Notes under the pieces: generated by a model | Databases searched by the model: none | What the model was told of the DNA's origin: nothing | Seen by the model: the letters and a program-made list of their open reading frames with translations, nothing else | Position numbers and translations under genes: made by a program | NCBI RefSeq assembly: GCF_022201045.2 | Contig: NC_068562.1 | Coordinates: 11,779,001-11,843,000, forward strand | From: Citrus sinensis | Lineage: Eukaryota; Streptophyta; Magnoliopsida; Sapindales; Rutaceae | Length of the DNA: 64,000 nucleotides | Direction: 5' to 3' | In this document: positions 47,148 through 64,000 of the stretch, in pieces | Layout of the letters: each line of letters starts with the position of its first letter | Numbering within the stretch: the first letter of the stretch is position 1

Positions 47148-49253
47148 AAAAATTAATTTTAATATTAGAATTTTTTTTAAATATGACTTTTAATAAAATC
47201 ACTCTATTGTATAACGGATTTCGAAAAGCAAGAAAGAAGTGACTTTTTAAAATTTGAATTTGACAATTAATTTTATAGTTAATGAAATTTTATTCATATA
47301 TCCTCACATATATTATAAAAATTCAAAATTATCCTTATTATTATGAAATAAGAATATTAAATTTAACTAGATTATTGTTGCCAAATATATTAAGATAACA
47401 AAATAAAAAATAAAATTAATGATATAAAAATATTTCCTCTAGTTATCAATTATTATATATACATAATAAATAAATATTTTATATACATGTTTATAAAGGC
47501 CAAAGTAAATTTTATTCATGATTATATCTATTTTAGTTATCTGTATTCTTGCAACTGTTTAATAATAAAATTTATCAAACACATACATGAATTTTTAAAA
47601 TAAATTTTACCAAATATTTAACTGATTACCTTCAAAACTAATTATTTAAATAACATAGTTAATATTAATTATTTTAAAAACCACACATACGCTATTGGGG
47701 ATGTTTCAAAAAAATCGAACCACCAAAGCATATAAATATGAGAACAACGAGAGGGCATATTAGGCATAATTAAGTGAGCCACAATTTTACTTAAGGTTAA
47801 AATAGTAAATACAACAATGGGGTTTTGAGAGAATTATTGAGGAGGGCCAATAGCTCAAATTAAGAGTACAGAACTTGTGCAATGGTCTATGCACAAGTTT
47901 CCTCGAGGAAAACAGAAAATATAAATAAGAATAGGAACATTTTAAACACTTATAAAATAATGGAGTACAAAAAAAAATTCAAAAAGATATATCTAGAAAA
48001 TCGACTTCTATAAAAAGAAATTTTCTATACTAGAAATTTGATTCCGCCATCGGAAGATATTTCAATAAAATCCTCCTTTTAAAATTATAAATTTAACCCT
48101 AATTAAGTTTAAAATATTATATATTTTAATTTAAGATGGGTGTTTCTAAAAATAGTATAACTTGTGTATACATTTAATGGGGGTAATTTTAGAAAAGATC
48201 AAAAGACGTTTAAGAATTAAGAGGTTTTCAAAAAGGGCACTCATAGTCCAACTCAATGGTTTTTGGATGTGGGCTTGGGCTGCTATTTATTCTTTAGCCC
48301 ACGTCAATATTAGTAAATAGTCACATATTAAAGGGAGATACTGATCATGGCGATTATGGCATAATTTTCCCAATCTGATTATTTGCATGCCTGTTATTTT
48401 AAGTAATCCATCTTTTATAAAGTGTGCATTCAACATTTTATAATGCTGAAAAAAATTTTAGGATACTGTAAAATATTTTTATAATTTTGTAAAATAACAA
48501 ATTATTTTATAATTTTGTAAAATATTAAGTTTATGCCGTATAAATTGCGAACGCGCACGTGTGTGTAGACACACGCACACTAGATACTCTAGTCAAGAGT
48601 GTAGAAAGATTTCTTTGTTTTGCTCTTTACTTCCATTTCAAATGTCCTTAAATGGAAATTACAAGATCAATGGATTTATTGTCTTTTTTCATCAATATAT
48701 ACATAGACAGAAACGAATAGAGACACTATTTATTTATTTTGTAGGGCTCACTTCACCACAGCACACAATTAGCTTTGGTATTCTTTTCTTCTCTGACATC
48801 AATCATTGGTAGGCCTTCCAACTCTATAATTAAATTGGATCATAGATTATTATTATTATTTTTTAAAACAAAAGAAGCATATAAATATAGGCAAATATAG
48901 CTATATATTTGCTGCTACAACGCCCTCCTTAAAATTATCAAATCAACTAATTATTATTATTATTATTTGTGGCCTTAAAAGATGCTTTCTAGATATTCAG
49001 TGATGAGATTGTGAAATAGATGTGAATTCGATGGATGTAACAACAGTATTTGAAAGTGAAGTCTAAAAAAAATTATAAAGTATAATGAATTATTTTATTT
49101 ATTTATGAAATAAGAATACTACATTAATTATCGAACAATAAAATCAACAAATATTTTTAATAAACACTAACATAATATTCATTTAGTATTTTAATCATAA
49201 ACTGTCGGATTCATTAATACAACGTCACGTAATAGTATCACTCATAAAGGTGA

Positions 49254-49310
<57 letters not shown>

Positions 49311-51924
49311 TTTATTTTCCTCTTTTGAATCCCAAAAACATAACTTCTTAACGACTACTTGCTTTAATTTATCCTTACAAATTTTGGTTCTGACATATGA
49401 AGACCAATGATGCCAATTGAAACACACATCACAGCTGCTACATGAAGATTATGTAACAACGTTTTTGACTTTAAGCTAATGTTTTTTTGTCGCTTATTTT
49501 CAATCAAATGAAAGCACCGAAGCACACTAATTGTTTGTACTGTTAAACGCCGCAATCATTGCAACTAATTTTTTCTTTTTTTTATTTGTATTGTAATTGA
49601 TTAAACAACCCACCCACATATTTTAATGCAAATTTAAATTCCGATACCCAATAGTTTTTCATCCAAATATTTTCATTTTCTTGGATTTTTCTTTAATGGG
49701 ACTACTTTTACTTTTTGGGTACATATTTCTTGAAACAATTATGTTAAATTGTTTCAAGAGAAATGCGATGATAAATTTCAATATGTTGCAAATATTTTAT
49801 GAATAATACATCCCCTAAAAGTCTTTTTCAGTTTCGTTAAATGTCTTATTAATACTGATTACCCTATTAACATATTATTTTAAAATTCACAATTCACGTA
49901 AAGAGACTGTTGGCAAATTAAATATTGACCTATTTTTAGTTACATTATATTTCAGCTTATCAAATTATGTTAAAAAAATAAATAAATTTATGTCTTCTTC
50001 TGGCTTCAAATAAATAATCAAATTGCATAACCAAGTAGCTTTCATCACTCAAACTCTCTTTTAATTTCTCATATTAAAAAAATAATAATTTTGATACCCC
50101 ATCGTCAAATTAATACTTCAATGAAATAAATTTTATCCCTGTTAAGCTAATAGGTAAATAGACCAATAAAATTGAAATAATCGTTTTGCATGATGAAATT
50201 AAAAAAAAAAATCAAATATATATTATATATCTTGTACTTTTTATACTAATTATTACTTGAGAGAATTTTAAGAGTAAATTAAAGTAACCAAAAATGATGG
50301 TGATTGATCTTGTTGGGGTTAAGAGGATAAGATCTTAAGAATTTGCTGTAAAATGCTAAAGACAAGATCTAATTTTGGAGCATTTGTTACATAAAAGCTT
50401 CTTCCTTATAATACAACAAAAAAATGCTTACCTTATCAAAATAATAAAAATGAAATGCATAGATAACTGTTAAAGATTATGCCAAAACAGCATTAATACA
50501 ACTGAGAAAGGCTCATCTTACCAAAAAAGAATCCCAAAAGAACTAAAGAAGAAGAATATTATTAAAAAAGAAATGGGATAATAATATGTATGGATCCCTA
50601 AATTTTGGAAATATCTTAAATAAGGACATATTTTGCATTCTTTTCGTATAAAATACTCAATCCTACTATGATGTTCTATGTTCTGTTAATGAGAGTATGG
50701 GATCTTGGTAGAAGCTATCTTCGAAAGCAATGCTTGCTTTTATCTAATTTGATGATATTCTTGAAAATGATATAAAATAATTATTTATATACTTATAAAG
50801 AAAAGAAAGAAAAAGAAGTTAACCAAAATTCAAGAATTCATATGAAAAAAAAAAAAAAAAATTGTCAAGAATGTATAATTTTGATGCAACTTGTTAACTT
50901 GACACAAGTGATTAGCCAGTTTGTGTTGACCTTCATACATATGTTTATTAAAAATAATATTATGCTTTCTAAATAATATCTCAACATTTTCATCCCAATA
51001 ATTAATTTTATAACTAATAAAATTATTTATTACAACTTTTTATTAGATGAATACCATCTTACCTAAGATGGTAGTAATTAAAATAAATTAGTTAAAAAAT
51101 TTAATTTCATTCATTTTTCAATCATGTCAAATTCAAATTCAGAGTTTTCAATACGTAAAAACATGAACAGATACGATTAGTAAACAAATTAGATTTCTAT
51201 GATACAAACACGATATGCCAACCCAAATTGCATGGGTAAAATTCAAGGATTCGGACGTTATTAACCCAAAAAGAAATTCGAAAACATCCAACATACATGA
51301 CTACATGGCTCACGATACAAAAACGACAACAAATATACTCAATAATTCTAACTTAAAAAATTAATATACAATTAATTGAATATTAGCAACTTAAGGTGGA
51401 CCCCACGTGCGTTTTGAAAATTGATAAGAGAGAAAAAGTAAAGGAAACCGCTAGCTAATAGCTATTGCGTTTGCTGTGTTGTGTTATTTTGTTTTTGAGT
51501 TTGAGTGAGTAGACATTAAGACAATACAAACTACAAAGACTTGTCTTCGGTTACACACTTTCTTTCAATTTCTTTTCTCTCTTTTTTTTTTTTTTGTGGG
51601 TTTTTAATTTTTAATCTTTTCATTGTTTCTTCAGAGCTAAGCACCGCAGCAGTTGGCTGAAGAAAGAGCATAGATATAGGGGAGGAAAAAAAAAAGGAAA
51701 GAGAATAAAAGAACTGTGTGCTGGTCAAGCCAGAGCGTTATGCTTTATAATCTTAGCAGCAGCCATTCAGCAGCAAAAACGAACTCTGACACTGAAAGTA
51801 AAAACAACCCAGAAAAGATTAGCTAACGAGTATTTACAGAAGCAGAGAAAAATAGATTTTTTATTTTTATTTTTATTTTTCCCCTTTTCTGTGGGTTTTC
51901 AATTACTAGAGGTTGAAAGTTGAA
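47148..51924. other. AT-rich intergenic DNA and kinase promoter
   Basis: No gene is seen in about 4.8 kb. A long (TA)n lies at 49259-49307 and a 17-A run near 50846. TA-rich low-complexity repeats (ATAATTTTGTAAAATA) occur near 48480-48525. The last 500 bp before 51925 are probably promoter and 5' UTR of the kinase gene. Confidence 0.5.
49259..49307. repeat. (TA)24 microsatellite
   Basis: This is an uninterrupted TA run of about 49 bp. Confidence 0.95.
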
Positions 51925-54596
51925 ATGGCGTTTGGCTCTATCTTTTGTTGTGGGAAAGTCTCAGATCGGTATGTTAGTTCAAATTATTTTTTCCTATTGG
52001 TTCATCCGTTCATGTCTAGTTATTATTTATTCATTTATTTATTTTTTATATTTGATGAGCTTGTTTTGATAGTGGAAATGTAAACTTAAGAGGATTTTAA
52101 GGTGTGGGTTTATTTTAGATTTTAGAAATGATTACATGGGAATTGAAATTTTTTTGCTTTATAATGCTAGAGGAGAAGAAGAAGCTGAAATTGTAATTTT
52201 TTAAGTTGATGGAATCTAAATAAAAAAAAAAGACAATCAACTGAGAGGTTCAACATAAGTAGTTTTGTTTCATTTTGGATTGGTTGTTGTATTTACTATA
52301 GAGCTTGATGTTGTATAGGAAAGAGAAAGGAAAGAAGCAGCCAACATGGAGAATCTTCTCATTGAAGGAATTACACTCTGCCACAAACAATTTCAATTAC
52401 GATAACAAGCTTGGAGAAGGAGGATTTGGCAGTGTTTACTGGGGTCAGCTTTGGGATGGATCACAGGTAATCAATTCACTTTTCAGCTAACAGCTAACAT
52501 TATTTTCTTGATTAATGATGTTATTGCAGTTTCAGTTATTTTAATTCATGTTTTGCTGAATTTTCATATGAGTTCAGCAGCATTCATATTGCTAAAAAAT
52601 GGGTTTCAATTGCGGATAGTAATATTTTGCTAGTTACAGATGCTTTCAGCACCTATGGTCTTAATGCCGAGTTTTCAGTCTTATTGTTTAATAATGACAT
52701 TATTGTTAGCGTTCTATTTAGATTTTTCAAATTAGTGGCTTTGTATATATGGTTGAGGTGAATAGCTTGTGCTTTTTCGTATAAAACTCAATACAGAAAG
52801 TGAGCCACGACGGTGATTGTTGCCTAAAGGTGGGAGGAGTTCAGAAGTTGTAGAGTTTGAAAATAGATTTGTGAGGGAATTTGTTGCATTGATAGTCCCC
52901 TAACCAAAATGTGCTTTATCTTGTGCATTTGATCAGTTTCCCTTTTTCTTTTTTTTTTTAAGAAAGAAAAAAAAAAAAAAAAAAGATCGTTGTGAAGTGT
53001 CAGTTGTTTACTTGAGCTTGTTTTGTCCTTGGGCTGACGAAAACTGAACATGCTTGCAAGCAACTAGAATACAATTGCTTCATGAGTGGCCTTTCTTCTG
53101 CTGGTGTGCTTGTATTTTTGTTAGTCAACCACACTGGATGTTACACATAGTCATCCGAATATCCCTCCTTTTTGCACGTATCTTTTTGTTTTATTTTTCT
53201 AATATATCTCCTGATACTATCGTATACAGCATTGCAAACTGTATTGCTTGAAATGTTTTAGCTAGTGGCTGGGAAAAATAGCAGAATAAAATCTATGAAG
53301 ATAAATATCTTCCAGCATGCTTGTAAATCTCAGATCCATTTTTGAGAATTTCATTAAAGTCAATTCTACGCAAACAACAATTCTACCCAAACAATCTTTA
53401 GCTGATAGAAACTTAAAATTGTAAGGAATTCAGAGAGCTAAGACCTGCTCTTGAGTTTTTGGATAAGACTGTTGAAACCTTTTAAGTAAATCTTATGACT
53501 CGTATGCAGATTGCAGTGAAGAGATTAAAAGTTTGGAGCAATAAAGCAGAGATGGAATTTGCTGTTGAAGTTGAGATACTGGCACGGGTTAGGCACAAGA
53601 ATTTGCTTAGTTTACGTGGCTACTGTGCTGAAGGACAAGAGCGCCTGATTGTATATGACTATATGCCAAATTTGAGCTTGCTGTCTCATCTACACGGACA
53701 GCACTCATCAGAATGCCTTCTCAATTGGAACAGAAGGATGGATATTGCCATAGGTTCTGCAGAGGGGATTGTGTAAGTATTAACCTAGCTTTTATCTAGT
53801 ATTACTTTGATTGGTACGTGTGGTAACCTTTCTGTTGGATTGGTCTAGATATCTTCACCATCACGCTACACCACATATAATCCACAGAGACATCAAAGCT
53901 AGCAATGTGTTGCTGGATGCTGATTTTAAGGCTCAGGTTGCCGATTTTGGATTTGCTAAGCTAATCCCTGATGGTGCTACACATGTGACTACTAGAGTTA
54001 AGGGTACCCTAGGCTACCTTGCCCCTGAATATGCAATGTTAGGGAAAGCATCAGAGAGTTGTGATGTATACAGCTTTGGCATTCTCTTGTTAGAGCTGGC
54101 CAGTGGCAAGAAACCTATTGAAAAAGTGAATTCTGCAATTAAACGAACAATTACAGACTGGGCTTTGCCACTGGCTTGTGAAAGGAAGTTCAGCGAATTG
54201 GCAGATCCAAGGCTAAATGGAAACTTTGTGGAAGAAGAATTGAAAAGAGTCGTCCTTGTTGCGCTCACATGTGCTCACAGTAAGCCTGAGAAAAGACCCA
54301 CGATGCTTGAGGTGTTGGACCTACTGAAGGGAGAATCAAAGGAGAAGCTGACTGAACTCGAAAATGATGAACTGTTCAAGAGCCATCAGGTTGCAGACTA
54401 TAACGATGGAAAAGCAGTTGCAGAGGACAGCACGGAGAAGTTGGCTGAACTCGAAAATGATGAACTGTTCAAGAGCCATCAGGTTGCAGATTATAATGAC
54501 GGAAAAGCAGTCGCAGAGGACAGCACAGACTCCATTTCAGAAGAGAAGGATCTTAAACAGGTGAAGGAGGAGATCGAACCTGAGAAAGCTCAATAG
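51925..54596 (+). CDS. PTI1-like receptor-like cytoplasmic kinase (At3g15890 type)
   Basis: Four exons: 51925-51968, 52319-52466, 53510-53772, 53849-54596; phases agree and give 400 aa. There is no signal peptide or membrane span; the N-terminus MAFGSIFCC has Cys residues that could be acylated. The kinase domain starts at WRIFSLKEL. The Gly loop is GEGGFG (47-52), the ATP lysine K68 (AVKR), the catalytic loop HRDIKASN with D166, DFG at 184-186, and GTLGYLAPEY in the activation segment. The HRD arginine makes it an RD kinase. UniProt names the Arabidopsis relative a PTI1-like tyrosine-protein kinase; Ser/Thr activity is more usual for the family. The C-terminal tail carries a 31-residue sequence twice in tandem, which probably explains why it is longer than its relatives. 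It converges on PRP8. Confidence 0.9.
54342..54527 (+). repeat. 93-bp in-frame tandem duplication in the kinase tail
   Basis: Two copies (54342-54434 and 54435-54527) each encode 31 residues with KSHQVADYNDGKAVAED. About six of the eight differences I see are synonymous; the amino-acid changes are Thr to Ala and Glu to Asp. Confidence 0.92.
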
Positions 54597-54752
54597 TTGA
54601 GCTACTCTGCAACTACCAGACTGTTAGATATAGAGTTTGAATCTTCTGCATATTTTGGTTTTTTGCTACTAAGCACAGGGTGGCGCCAGATGTGCATCTT
54701 ATTAGAAAATGCAGAAAGCATGTTTTTTAAGAGTGCTGTGAGTTTGGTTTGT

Positions 54753-54994
54753 GGGTACCCCTTTCTTTAATGAATTTAATGTAAATGCATCTTCAGAACT
54801 CTGTTGTTTTTGCTGAACCTTTTGGCTGCTAGACCTTAAGAAGTGAAGCTGGAACCGTCGGGTGAAACTCATTGGGTACCCCTTTCTTTAATGAATTTAA
54901 TGTAAATGCATCATCAGAACTCTGTTGTTGTTGCTGAACCTTTTGGCTGCTAGACCTTAAGAAGTGAAGCTGGAGCTGTCGGGTGAAACTCATT
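54753..54994. repeat. 121-bp tandem duplication downstream of the kinase gene
   Basis: Copies at 54753-54873 and 54874-54994 begin GGGTACCCCTTTCTTTAATG and end near GTGAAACTCATT, with only a handful of substitutions. They lie 157 bp past the kinase stop, so they probably duplicate its 3' UTR or polyadenylation region. Confidence 0.92.
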
Positions 54995-55493
54995 GGGTGT
55001 TGCCGATGGGCCGTGGAAAATGTAGCCGAAAGCTAAGTGTGTTACATCCATATATTCCACAGAATACATTTCACTAAATGTTTCTACTTATTTCAATTTT
55101 CAAGTCACATGATTTTAGAATGGCGTGAAGGCGCTCTCTTTTAATCTGTTGAGCAACTTTCAATAGATTTAGAAGCTGCTACAGAGTCGCATATAAAATA
55201 GTACAAATTAATCTGCAAGGCCACTCCTTAATACCACATAGAGGACTTTCAGATCCAGCATCAACAGAAAATTTATGAAACCTCGTTACCGTATATATTT
55301 ACACCTCAAACTATCATTCTACAGAGAATTACAACTGTCCCATAAGTAAACACGTTTTTATAACGACCAAAAATGGGGCACTGCTTCATCCCCATGTTGG
55401 TAAAGTAAATCTACTCCAGTCTAGCAGTTTCCAAGCAAATGCTACAATTTAATTCACAAGAAAGATTACGACCTCAAAATAGCATCAATAGGC
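54995..55493. other. Intergenic gap between convergent kinase and PRP8 genes
   Basis: This 0.5-kb gap probably contains the PRP8 3' UTR (minus strand) and the end of the kinase transcript. No further feature is seen. Confidence 0.5.

Positions 55494-64000
<8,507 letters not shown>

Overview
This window is nuclear DNA from a dicot plant. The genes are split by GT-AG introns, two of them begin with chloroplast transit-like N-termini, the noncoding DNA is very AT-rich, and the mobile DNA is of plant type. Gene content and order point to a rosid. A Citrus-like genome is a guess that I cannot test here.

Layout from left to right: a cytokinin-pathway pseudo-phosphotransfer gene (AHP6 type, minus, 2904-4145); about 7 kb of AT-rich DNA with several hairpin or inverted-repeat elements; a complete 9.67-kb Ty3/gypsy retrotransposon of Athila type (11304-20974) with two equal-length, apparently identical 1299-bp LTRs, a 5-bp target duplication and an unbroken 1808-residue gag-pol frame; a chloroplast fatty-acid desaturase (FAD5/ADS3 type, minus) head to head with PIFI (plus); about 6.5 kb without a firm gene; ROD1 (phosphatidylcholine:diacylglycerol cholinephosphotransferase, minus); a PV42-type CBS-domain SnRK1-gamma-like gene (minus) whose best model has an in-frame stop; TOO MANY MOUTHS (plus, intronless); a SINE-like retroposon; a solo Copia-type LTR nested in a 100-bp tandem repeat; a PTI1-like receptor-like cytoplasmic kinase (plus); and the C-terminal five-sixths of the spliceosome core protein PRP8 (minus, running off the right edge).

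From memory of Arabidopsis locus numbers, AHP6, PV42b, TMM and PRP8 are consecutive at At1g80100-At1g80070. FAD5, PIFI, ROD1 and the kinase lie at At3g15850, At3g15840, At3g15820 and At3g15890. The window therefore interleaves two Arabidopsis segments, as expected if an ancestral block was duplicated in the Arabidopsis lineage and each copy then lost different genes.

The genes form no single pathway. FAD5 and ROD1 both act in membrane-lipid unsaturation (plastid galactolipid and ER phosphatidylcholine). FAD5 and PIFI are both plastid genes and share a 471-bp divergent promoter. I found no CRISPR array, no convincing tRNA or rRNA gene, and no obviously new multi-gene system. The most unusual items are the apparently fresh retrotransposon, the stop codon in the PV42 gene, and the composite synteny.
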